This document shows positions 16,205 through 22,770 of a DNA stretch of 27,394 nucleotides, in pieces. The notes under the pieces were generated by a model. That model saw only the letters and a program-made list of their open reading frames with translations, did not search any database and was not told the origin of the DNA. The DNA comes from CAUZEO01 sp963578625. Its GTDB lineage: Bacteria; Verrucomicrobiota; Kiritimatiellia; SLOV01. How positions within the stretch are numbered: the first letter of the stretch is position 1; each line of letters opens with the position of its first letter. Made by a program: the position numbers and the translations under genes. The stretch is from assembly GCA_963578625.1 (NCBI GenBank), contig CAUZEO010000027.1, positions 1 to 27,394 of the forward strand. The letters are read 5' to 3'.

Positions 16205-16233
16205 ATAGTAACCGAATGGGGCAGAGAAATCAA
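16205..16233 (-). promoter_or_regulatory. Sigma70-like promoter for the Cys-rich gene
   Basis: On the minus strand TTGATT (16233-16228) and TACTAT (16210-16205) are separated by exactly 17 bp, each matching four of six consensus positions. Transcription would start near 16198, giving a leader of about 70 nt before the ATG at 16129. This is the best match I see in the intergenic region, but such matches occur by chance. Confidence 0.45.
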
Positions 16234-16242
16234 GGGGGATTA

Positions 16243-16277
16243 CGTATTTTGTAAAATACGCGGATAAAATACGCGGA
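16243..16277. promoter_or_regulatory. Operator-like block: palindrome overlapping a 13-bp tandem direct repeat
   Basis: CGTATTTT at 16243-16250 and AAAATACG at 16253-16260 form an inverted repeat with a 2-bp spacer. TAAAATACGCGGA then occurs twice head-to-tail at 16252-16264 and 16265-16277. The core AAAATACG is therefore present three times. It lies just upstream of the predicted -35 of the Cys-rich gene and about 90 bp before the aldo/keto reductase start, so it could control one or both divergent genes. Confidence 0.5.
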
Positions 16278-16367
16278 ATTTTGGTGATAAAAAACAGAGG
16301 GTAAGCCCATCATCCGTTCGCGATCAGGATCAGATCCGGTCATCTCGGGAGGAAATCAGGAGGCATC

Positions 16368-17264
16368 ATGGAAAAGCGAATACTCGGAAACACAGGAATC
16401 GAAGCAACCGTACTTGGGTACGGAGCAATGGAAATTCGCCAGGGGGCAGCAGACGGCGTGACAGAGGCAGACGCCGAGTTTGTATTAAACGCGGTACTCG
16501 ACGGCGGCATCAACTTTATCGATACCGCGCCTGATTACGGATTGAGCGAGGAGCGGATCGGTAAATACATTGCCGGGAGGCGCGACGAATATGCCCTCGC
16601 CTCCAAATGCGGTTGCAACGTTCCCCGAAAAGATGGAGCAGACCAACCGGGCCATATTTGGAACCGTGATCAGCTCGTCCATAATGTTGAATTGAGCCTG
16701 AAGCGGATGAAAACGGGGGTCCTCGATATCTGGCAACTTCACAATCCTTCCGTGGCGGAGATCGAAAACGGCGAGCTCGTTGCGGCGATGGAACAAGTGA
16801 AGGCACAAGGAAAGGTCCGCCACGTGTCGATCAGTTCGAGACTGCCGGACATCGTGACCTGCATCGAGCACGGCTGGTTTGAGAGCTACCAGATCCCCTA
16901 CTCCGCCCTGGACCGCGCGGAGGAAAATTCGATCAGTGCCGCGGCTGATTCCGGCGCCGGCACAATCATTCGGGGAGGTGTTGCCCGGGGAGAACCCGGG
17001 GAAGGCCAGGGCAATGAAGATCGCTGGTCCGCTTGGGAAAAGGCCAAACTCACTGATCTCTGCGAACCCGGAGAAAGCCCCAGCGCGTTTCTGCTTCGGT
17101 TCACCATCACCCACCCGGGCATGCACACCACTATCGTTGGAACGAAAAATCCGGCCCACATCGCGGAGAATCTCAAAGCGGCGGATGCCGGCCCCCTGCC
17201 GGACGATGTCTACAAGGAGGCGAAACGCCGATTGGATGAGATTGGGGAATCCCCGAATTCCTGA
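16368..17264 (+). CDS. Aldo/keto reductase family protein
   Basis: This 298-residue (beta/alpha)8 NADPH-dependent oxidoreductase has the catalytic residues in the usual places: Asp and Tyr in FIDTAPDYGLSEE, Lys in ALASKCG and His in WQLHNPS. The C-terminal cofactor region reads TTIVGTKNPAHIAENLKA. It resembles the branch of predicted aryl-alcohol/sugar aldehyde reductases common in environmental genomes. A strong Shine-Dalgarno site (AGGAGG, 16357-16362) lies 5 bp before the ATG at 16368. It is transcribed divergently from the Cys-rich gene across a 238-bp intergenic region and may share its operator block. It is followed by a pseudogene on the same strand. The substrate is unknown. Confidence 0.88.
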   Translation: MEKRILGNTGIEATVLGYGAMEIRQGAADGVTEADAEFVLNAVLDGGINFIDTAPDYGLSEERIGKYIAGRRDEYALASKCGCNVPRKDGADQPGHIWNRDQLVHNVELSLKRMKTGVLDIWQLHNPSVAEIENGELVAAMEQVKAQGKVRHVSISSRLPDIVTCIEHGWFESYQIPYSALDRAEENSISAAADSGAGTIIRGGVARGEPGEGQGNEDRWSAWEKAKLTDLCEPGESPSAFLLRFTITHPGMHTTIVGTKNPAHIAENLKAADAGPLPDDVYKEAKRRLDEIGESPNS

Positions 17265-17295
17265 TCGGTGTGTCCGCGCTGGATTGTAGGGGCGG

Positions 17296-18000
17296 ACGAT
17301 CTCAACCAAACGCATACTGGTAGTCGACGACGAGCAGTCGATCATCGATGTCGTGGTGTACGCGTTGGAGATTGAGGGGTTTCAAACGATGTCGCACTGG
17401 ACGGTGAAGCGGGGCTGAGGCTTTTCGAAGAGCAGGAGCCATCACTCGTGGTTCTGGATTTGAATCTGCCTAAACTACCGGGGAAGGAACTTTTCAAGAC
17501 CCTGCGCGGTCTGCGCCCCTCGGTTCCCGTGATCATGCTGACATCCAGCAGCGACGAGGGGATGCCGGTGCAGGTTGGCGGCCACGACGAAATCGGCGAA
17601 TTGGCCGAGGCGTTCAACCGGATGGCGGCCGAAATCGACCGGCGAAACCGGGCGAACAAGGAGTTCATGTCCGTCATCGTGCACGAACTTAAAACACCCA
17701 TCACGGCGATCCGGGGCACGGTGGAGATCATGGTACGAGAAGCAGGACGACGGAACCGTTCTCATCAGGATCCGCGACAACGGCACGGGAATACCCGCGG
17801 AGAATCTTCCCAAGGTCTTTGGTAGATTCTTTACCAACGAACCCAAGGATCAACCTCGTGAGTACGGAAGCGGACTCGGCCTGGCCATCGCAAAAAGCAT
17901 CATCGAAAACCACCAGGGGGACATTCAAGTGACCCGCAATAGAGCAGATCGCACGAAATTCACATTCCGTATCCCGGTGACGAGCGGGAAGGCGCCAGCA
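17296..18000 (+). pseudogene. Collapsed two-component system remnant (response-regulator receiver + histidine kinase)
   Basis: Pieces of two proteins follow in order in three frames. (1) KRILVVDDEQSIIDVVVY, a receiver-domain start with the acidic pair, begins after an ACG where ATG would be expected. (2) After a frameshift near 17390 the receiver continues with SLVVLDLNLPKLPGKELF (phospho-Asp) and VPVIMLTSSSDE. (3) It then jumps without a stop into a HAMP-like GHDEIGELAEAFNRMAAEID and a HisKA box VIVHELKTPITAIRG. (4) After a second frameshift/deletion near 17730, which removes the N-box region, the ATPase domain resumes with IRIRDNGTGIPAE, VFGRFFTNE and GSGLGLAIAKS, and ends at about 17990. 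The receiver C-terminus, any output domain and the kinase N-terminus are lost. No single reading frame can give a working protein. Order and fusion point to at least two deletions in an ancestral regulator/kinase pair. Confidence 0.85.
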
Positions 18001-18060
18001 ACAAAACACGACACCGCATACTACGTAGTGTTGAGAGTTGCGCAAACCGCGGGCTGCCGG

Positions 18061-18408
18061 CTACGATTGTTCTTCCTTCCGAAGCCTTCGGCGGTACAAA
18101 TGTTTGTAGGCGTCGTTCTCGGCACAGCCGGGGTAAATCCGGTCCCATTCGAGATCCCAATCCTTCGCAATGGGAAAATCACGGTGATAGGCGAACCACT
18201 GCTCCGCCTCCTCCCGGCAGCAATACGTGCATCCATCGCCGGGGGGCGGTAGCAAGTACGGAAACAGGTCGGCCTTGTGGATGGTGTCGCCGGACGTAGT
18301 TTCGATCTGATCCGCCGATGAGGACGACACCTGACACGGTACCTGAAAATTGCCCCGTGGGAGCACCCAGTCGCCGACCGCGAGGGAAAACTCCGAGATA
18401 TTCTCCAT
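18061..18408 (-). CDS. Small Cys-containing protein co-transcribed with grxD, function unknown
   Basis: This 115-residue protein is not recognised. It starts 2 bp after the glutaredoxin stop, so the two are almost certainly co-transcribed. The N-terminal half (FSLAVGDWVLPRGNFQVPCQV and SGDTIHKADLFPY) looks like a small beta-rich, SH3-like fold. The C-terminal half is helical and aromatic (EEAEQWFAYHRDFP, DWDLEWDRIYPG). Five Cys are present (25, 60, 63, 64, 95), with the cluster GCTYCC at 59-64 and a His at 75. Linkage to a CGFS glutaredoxin and BolA suggests an iron-sulphur or redox partner; this is inference only. It has no signal peptide or membrane segment. The plus strand here is the decayed kinase tail, so the gene's 3' end abuts junk DNA. 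Confidence 0.7.
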   Translation of the reverse strand: MENISEFSLAVGDWVLPRGNFQVPCQVSSSSADQIETTSGDTIHKADLFPYLLPPPGDGCTYCCREEAEQWFAYHRDFPIAKDWDLEWDRIYPGCAENDAYKHLYRRRLRKEEQS

Positions 18409-18410
18409 GA

Positions 18411-18728
18411 TTACCCCTTGCGAACCGCTTTCAATTTTGGGAGCAATTCCCCGCTTTGGAGTAGCTCGAATATGATATCGCTACCTCCTATGAATTCACC
18501 GTTTATGTAGAGCTGGGGGATGGTAGGCCAGTTGGAATAGACCTTGATTTCACTCCGAAGTTCCTCATCTTCAAGAACGTCAAAAGTGGTAAACGGGATG
18601 CCGGAAGATTGAAGAATTTGAACGGCTTGCGCAGAAAATCCGCACGCAGGCATTTCAGGGATTCCTTTCATAAAGAGCACGATTGGGTTATCTTTGATAT
18701 CTTTGCTAATTCGATCCTGTATAGTCAT
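18411..18728 (-). CDS. grxD: Monothiol CGFS glutaredoxin (Grx4/Grx5 type)
   Basis: This 105-residue thioredoxin-fold protein has the hallmark CGFS at residues 29-32, Lys21 in LFMKG, the WPTIPQLYINGEFIGG segment (67-82) with the cis-Pro (TIP) and the GG that bind glutathione, and SD directly after. CGFS glutaredoxins carry a glutathione-ligated [2Fe-2S] cluster and pass it to target proteins, often as a heterodimer with BolA. That is an established family role. Length is typical for the bacterial single-domain form. The start ATG 18728 has AGGT about 9 bp before it. It is divergent from bolA across 67 bp, which supports a functional pair, and it precedes an unknown Cys protein by 2 bp. Confidence 0.95.
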   Translation of the reverse strand: MTIQDRISKDIKDNPIVLFMKGIPEMPACGFSAQAVQILQSSGIPFTTFDVLEDEELRSEIKVYSNWPTIPQLYINGEFIGGSDIIFELLQSGELLPKLKAVRKG

Positions 18729-18758
18729 GCCACTACCTATATGAAACTAACGCCGATT

Positions 18759-18776
18759 GTCCAGCAAGAACTGGAC
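18759..18776. promoter_or_regulatory. Inverted repeat GTCCAG-N6-CTGGAC between grxD and bolA
   Basis: A perfect 6-bp inverted repeat with a 6-bp spacer sits inside the 67-bp divergent intergenic region, 20 bp before the bolA ATG. It is a plausible operator for a dimeric regulator controlling both genes, or it may pair in the bolA leader. It does not resemble IscR or Fur sites closely enough to name. Confidence 0.35.
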
Positions 18777-18795
18777 GTATTCTCCGGAGGCCACC

Positions 18796-19125
18796 ATGTC
18801 GCTGCGCCAGCAGATTGAAGCCAAAATTCAAGCCCGGGTATCTTCAGCCCATCTTGAGGTAATCAACGAGAGTCACCTGCACAGTGGTCCTCCGGATGCC
18901 GAATCCCACTTCCGGATCATCATCGTTTCAGATTCTTTCGAGGGCGTTTCTTTGGTGGAGCGGCATCGGACGATCAATGAAATACTACGCGAGGAATTTC
19001 AGGCAGGCCTGCATGCGTTGTCACTTCGGACACATACATCGGAAGAATGGAAAGCAATTCAAGGCAATGTCCCGCCGCCGCCCCCATGTCATGGGGGATC
19101 CAAGATCTCCCTGGAACAGGAATGA
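18796..19125 (+). CDS. bolA: BolA family protein
   Basis: This 109-residue protein has the BolA class II KH-like fold. IEAKIQARVSSAHLEVINES is the first helix-strand. ESHFRIIIVSDSFEG and LVERHRTINEILREEF hold the conserved R-H-R-x-[VI]-N pattern with His57. LHALSLRTHTSEEW is the usual C-terminal strand/helix. BolA proteins bind CGFS glutaredoxins and share a [2Fe-2S] cluster with a conserved His, which is established. An open frame extends 13 codons upstream, but ATG 18796 has GGAGG 5 bp before it and begins at the normal family start. The tail adds a proline run (NVPPPPPCHGG) absent from short BolAs. It is divergent from grxD. Confidence 0.93.
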   Translation: MSLRQQIEAKIQARVSSAHLEVINESHLHSGPPDAESHFRIIIVSDSFEGVSLVERHRTINEILREEFQAGLHALSLRTHTSEEWKAIQGNVPPPPPCHGGSKISLEQE

Positions 19126-19199
19126 TGCCATTCGAGCCAGTACGTGCAGGCTAGAGATGGAACATGATGACCTTACGTATGGACGATCCGTTTTCACGA

Positions 19200-19586
19200 T
19201 CAATATGGAAACGCTTCCATAAAGCGATCCAGGTTCTTTTCAGCCTTTTTTGAGCGGGCCGAAGCTGTAAAGTAATAATTTCCACGCGTCCAGGCCATGA
19301 AAACCTCGAGCGGTGTAATTGTCCTGAAAAAACTCGGTTTCGTGTTCAGCGAAGCCTGGTCGCCAGGCAACACTTCAAAATGAGAGATTTCCGCCTGCAC
19401 AATATCGACGGCCTCCTGTAGGTCATTTGGATTATCATAGATGCCAGCCGTTACAAAGATGAGATCCTCATCACCTGAAACCGTGCCCCCACTGAAACGA
19501 TACTGAGCTTCGATTAGCTCGTTTCGGACTTCTTGCGGATGATCCATCTGCGAGCGGCGGAATGGCCCGACCAGCATGGGAAGCAA
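19200..19586 (-). CDS. Hypothetical protein, possibly a C-terminal remnant
   Basis: The frame gives 128 residues from a TTG at 19586, or 125 from ATG 19577, or 115 from ATG 19547; none has a clear Shine-Dalgarno site. It is not recognised. From about residue 20 it reads like a real soluble domain: YRFSGGTVSGDEDLIFVTAGIY, NDLQEAVDIVQAEISHFEV, SFFRTITPLEVFMAWTRGNY and AEKNLDRFMEAFPY. The upstream part in frame (codons before 19586, as far as a TGA) is rich in Pro and Cys and does not look coding. The gene may therefore be a truncated C-terminal fragment of a longer protein. It converges on bolA (75 bp between ends) and is divergent from the second aldo/keto reductase. Confidence 0.5.
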   Translation of the reverse strand: MLPMLVGPFRRSQMDHPQEVRNELIEAQYRFSGGTVSGDEDLIFVTAGIYDNPNDLQEAVDIVQAEISHFEVLPGDQASLNTKPSFFRTITPLEVFMAWTRGNYYFTASARSKKAEKNLDRFMEAFPY

Positions 19587-19740
19587 CGTGTCCAGTATCT
19601 TCCCCGGCGGGCATGGGACGCTGTTCGATGGCGAACATTGCAGGAAAGGGATCGCGTCGTTCGCCGGATTTTTTCACTATCTATTGCCCGGCGGATTCCG
19701 ATATAGTTCCGGAACACTGACTCTTTAGGAGGAGCACACC

Positions 19741-20796
19741 GTGAAATATCGATATCTGGGTGAATCAGGATTGATGGTCTCCCGCGTTTGCCTGGGCGCC
19801 ATGGCCTTCGGGATGGATGACTGGGGCTGTGACCAGGAGACGGCTACCGCCATGACCCGAGCCTTCATCGAAGGCGGCGGAAATTTCATCGACACCGCGG
19901 ACATGTACAGCAGAGGCGTCTCGGAGGAGATGGTCGGCAAAGCGATTCGGGATTATGACCGGGATGACCTCGTGCTGGCCACCAAGGCCTGGTTTCGCAT
20001 GCGGGATTCGGCCAATGCGAAGGGGCTCTCCCGGAAACACATTTGCGAGGCGGTCGACGCGAGCCTGAAACGGCTCGGCACCGACTACATCGACCTTTAC
20101 CAGGTACACGGTCCCGACGGGTTTACCCCCATGGAGGAAACCATGCGCGCCCTCGACAACCTGGTTCGGGCGGGCAAGGTTCGGTATATCGGCTGCAGCA
20201 ACTACTTCGCCTGGCAAATCGTCAAAGCCAACGGCGTCGCGGAACGCATGAACCTGGAGCGGTTCATCTCGGCCCAGCACATGTACAACCTGGTGCGCCG
20301 AGACATCGAACGGGAAATTCTGCCCGCCTGTGCCGACCAGGGCATGGGCATGCTCTGCTGGAGCCCCCTCGGCGGCGGGTTTCTCAGCGGACGGTACAAG
20401 CGCGGGGAGGATCCCCCGGACGGTACACGCCTCGCCTTCCGGAAGGCCGTCGATATCCCCCGCTATTACAGCGATCCCGGATTCGATGTGGTCGAGGAGT
20501 TGGCCAGGATCGCGCAGCAAACGGGGAAATCGAACTCTCAGGTCGCCCTGGCCTGGTTGCTGCATGACCGCCGGGTCGCCGCGGTAATCGTGGGGCCGCG
20601 CCGCGTGGATCACTTGGAAAACAGTCTCGAGGCCGGCGACTGGAGTCTCTCGGACGAGCAACACGAACGCCTGACGAAGGTCGCGGAGTTCCCCCACGGA
20701 TATCCATCGGAGTGGGTCGACCTCTCGTTCAAGAACATCGGCGGCGGCGAAGACTTCCCCCCGGCACACTACCGGGATCTACGGGACCGATCGTAA
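19741..20796 (+). CDS. Aldo/keto reductase (YajO / L-glyceraldehyde-3-phosphate-reductase-like)
   Basis: This 351-residue aldo/keto reductase begins with a GTG at 19741, preceded by AGGAGGAG about 8 bp upstream, the best ribosome site in the window. The catalytic tetrad lies in FIDTADMYSRGVSEE (Asp, Tyr), LATKAWF (Lys) and LYQVHGPDG (His). CWSPLGGGFLSGRY and VIVGPRRVDHLENSLEA are typical of the large-loop AKR branch that reduces aldehydes with NADPH. It is only distantly related to the AKR at 16368. It stands alone, with 154 bp upstream and a 487-bp gene-free region downstream. A long open frame on the opposite strand (19765-20769) is an antisense shadow. The physiological substrate is unknown. 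Confidence 0.9.
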   Translation: MKYRYLGESGLMVSRVCLGAMAFGMDDWGCDQETATAMTRAFIEGGGNFIDTADMYSRGVSEEMVGKAIRDYDRDDLVLATKAWFRMRDSANAKGLSRKHICEAVDASLKRLGTDYIDLYQVHGPDGFTPMEETMRALDNLVRAGKVRYIGCSNYFAWQIVKANGVAERMNLERFISAQHMYNLVRRDIEREILPACADQGMGMLCWSPLGGGFLSGRYKRGEDPPDGTRLAFRKAVDIPRYYSDPGFDVVEELARIAQQTGKSNSQVALAWLLHDRRVAAVIVGPRRVDHLENSLEAGDWSLSDEQHERLTKVAEFPHGYPSEWVDLSFKNIGGGEDFPPAHYRDLRDRS

Positions 20797-21283
20797 CGGG
20801 CAGGGGCTTGTTTGAGAGTACCGGCCTCCCAACCCATCGTCGCGAGCTTACTCCTTCTGTTCTGGCAGTATTTGGGAACCGGCCGTAATGAGTCGAACAT
20901 GGTGGGTCGATTAAGCTCGCGAGCAGGCTCACGAGTTGGCTTTCCCTAACTCGCGAGCCCACTCGCGAGCCTCATCGGCGGAACCCGTGCAAGACTGACC
21001 TCACGACAAAGTCTACGACGAAAGGGTGCTTCCGGGCAGCGGCTCGAACCAATCCTAATCCTTTAATCCTGTCCTTGGCGTGACCGGCTTGAGGCCCCAT
21101 CTTGAGGTGTGGATTACATTGAATCACAGTCTCTTGCGTCGATCGGGAACTGCTCAAACGGTTGGAAGGAACTTCCAGGACGCTGGAACGCCCCACTGGT
21201 TAAACGAGCGTTAAGTAGGAGTGAGCTATTTTCGGGTTCGCATCCCCGGCGATTGCGGCCCCTGTAGCCGGCGCTTCCTGGCT
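20797..21283. other. Gene-free stretch of 487 bp
   Basis: No convincing coding region, tRNA or known RNA is seen. The left part holds CTCGCGAG-type palindromes and a 25-bp imperfect inverted repeat (separate entry). The right part (about 20990-21280) is unstructured to the eye, with a short GGATTAAAGGATTAGGATT-like run on the minus strand near 21045-21070. Confidence 0.6.
20912..20972. repeat. Imperfect inverted repeat built from CTCGCGAG palindromes
   Basis: Minus-strand AACTCGTGAGCCTGCTCG (arm 20912-20936) and plus-strand AACTCGCGAGCCCACTCG (arm 20948-20972) match at 21 of 25 positions, giving a large hairpin with an 11-bp loop. Each arm itself contains CTCGCGAG palindromes (20916-20923, 20950-20957, 20962-20969), and a further TCGCGAGC lies at 20840-20847. 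It could be a transcription terminator for the aldo/keto reductase, a REP-like element or a methylation/binding site. Confidence 0.55.
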
Positions 21284-22681
21284 TCAGCCCGGCACCACGG
21301 GAGTGGTGCGCTTGAGGGCCAGGGGCAGCAGGAGGGCGAAGATGAAAGCGAAGACTCCCGCGATTCCGAGGAGAAGAAGCGCACCCGTTACGCCGATCTT
21401 CGGCTGCTGGGCTAGAACGCCAACAATCCAATCGGCCGGGCTGGCAACCGCCCATGCGAGCCCCATAAGAATGCCGCTGATGAGACTGGTATGGCGCGGA
21501 TCCAGCCGCTGCCCCATCGCGACCGCCATGGGATTGGCGGACCCGATGCAGCCACCGGCGACAAACAGTAACCCCAGCATGACCCACCATGGGATGGGAC
21601 CGGCGAGGACCACGGCATAGTAAAGGACCAGGCCAATTCCCGTGAACGCGGTGAGGACCCGAGTGCCCCGAAAGAGGTCCGAAAGATGCCCGGCGAGAAT
21701 CATCAGCGTCGCGCTCCCCGCAACCCAGAAAAAGTATCCGGTCCCCTGCACCATCCAGACCGGATAGGCGCTCTCCTCCAGCAACTCCGGCATCAGGAAA
21801 ATAATTCCGTGGAACCATCCGCCGATCATGACCTCGAACAAGAACAGGATCGCCAGGGGCCGCCGAATAGCGGCGAGGTCGGAAATCCGGTGCCGTCGTC
21901 CCTGAGCGTCTTCACGGGATGGAAGGACCGGCCGGCACCAGGCAAATCCGAACAGGAGGATCATGGCAGCCGGGATCAGCATCCACTCGGTATGCCCCCC
22001 GGTCAGGATGAACACATAGCTGAACAGCCCCTGGCTGGAAGCAAACCCGAACATGCCGGCGGCGATGAACATCGAGACGAACATGGATCGGCGCTCGCTG
22101 TTCAGATTTCCCGCGGCGCTTGCCGCCGAGGGATGATACATCCCCTGCCCAACCCGAACAACGAGCACGATTAAAAACATCAGCCCATACCATTGGAACT
22201 GGGTCATGGCGTCCCCAATCAGAGAAACCGGACCCAGCAGCATGCCCGCGGCCGCCAGTCCAACGCCCCACAACACCAGCCCCCGCTGTGCGCCGCGATC
22301 GGACAATACGCCGAAAAGCGGCTGCAGCCCCGCCCCCAGGAGTGTGGACACCGTGGCGATCATACCGGCTTTGCCAAGATCCAGGTCGGCCAGGTATTTG
22401 AACATCGGCCACATCCCCCCATAGCAGTCGCCCAGCCAGTGGCACGCGGCCAGGGCAGCGAAGACCTTGAGCGTGGAGGGTTGGCCGGAATCGGCGGGCA
22501 ACGAATTGGAAGATTCAGGTTTCAGTGCGGCCTCCGGCCGCGGTTTTCGGTTGTCGGTGTTCGGGACCGGAGTTTTCACAGTTGACTGAGTTGTACTCAG
22601 AAACAAGGTTTTAGGGAACTGTTTGTCAGAAAATCTCGAATATCGAATACTCAATATCGAAGATCGAAGGTACTTGGACAT
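21284..22681 (-). CDS. MFS transporter, Fsr (fosmidomycin-resistance)-like; start uncertain
   Basis: This inner-membrane permease has twelve predicted helices. ACHWLGDCYGGMWPMF in helix 1, PLFGVLSDR in loop 2-3 and GQGMYHPSAASAAG in helix 4 are hallmarks of the Fsr-like branch. A large cytosolic loop (SREDAQGRRHRIS) separates the halves. The ATG at 22681 gives 465 residues. The first ~65 (Ser/Thr/Pro-rich, encoded partly by a TCGAATATCGAATA-type low-complexity tract) do not look like protein, since family members begin just before helix 1. The true start may be a GTG at 22579 or a later TTG; no Shine-Dalgarno site decides it. It is divergent from the GH51-like gene with 89 bp between, so it may import released pentoses or oligosaccharides. 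That link is inference. Confidence 0.82.
   Translation of the reverse strand: MSKYLRSSILSIRYSRFSDKQFPKTLFLSTTQSTVKTPVPNTDNRKPRPEAALKPESSNSLPADSGQPSTLKVFAALAACHWLGDCYGGMWPMFKYLADLDLGKAGMIATVSTLLGAGLQPLFGVLSDRGAQRGLVLWGVGLAAAGMLLGPVSLIGDAMTQFQWYGLMFLIVLVVRVGQGMYHPSAASAAGNLNSERRSMFVSMFIAAGMFGFASSQGLFSYVFILTGGHTEWMLIPAAMILLFGFAWCRPVLPSREDAQGRRHRISDLAAIRRPLAILFLFEVMIGGWFHGIIFLMPELLEESAYPVWMVQGTGYFFWVAGSATLMILAGHLSDLFRGTRVLTAFTGIGLVLYYAVVLAGPIPWWVMLGLLFVAGGCIGSANPMAVAMGQRLDPRHTSLISGILMGLAWAVASPADWIVGVLAQQPKIGVTGALLLLGIAGVFAFIFALLLPLALKRTTPVVPG
22632..22670. repeat. Low-complexity TCGAATA/ATCGAA tract
   Basis: About 40 bp made of near-repeats of ATCGAA (TCTCGAATATCGAATACTC, then AATATCGAAGATCGAAGG). 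It sits at the 5' end of the Fsr-like open frame and is more likely intergenic than coding. It may be a dispersed intergenic repeat of this genome. Confidence 0.4.
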
Positions 22682-22770
22682 TCGAAATTGAACGCTGTAA
22701 TCTCAATCAAGGGGTTCGGGTGCCGGAATAGAACCCTATGCAGCATACTACGTAGCATAAGCAAGCTCCA

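Noticed and set aside
19765..20769. A 334-codon open frame antisense to the second aldo/keto reductase.
   Set aside because: It is a shadow of a GC-rich real gene that has a strong ribosome site and complete catalytic motifs.
21030..21075. A GGTTCGAGCC sequence on the minus strand that looks like a tRNA T-loop.
   Set aside because: Flanking bases do not pair as a T-stem, and no anticodon or acceptor stem can be drawn.
21221..21236. GTGAGCTATTTTCGGG shared with 25839-25854 at the end of the TPR gene.
   Set aside because: Only 16 bases match, flanks differ, and one such chance match in a window this size is not very rare; no duplicated gene tail could be traced.
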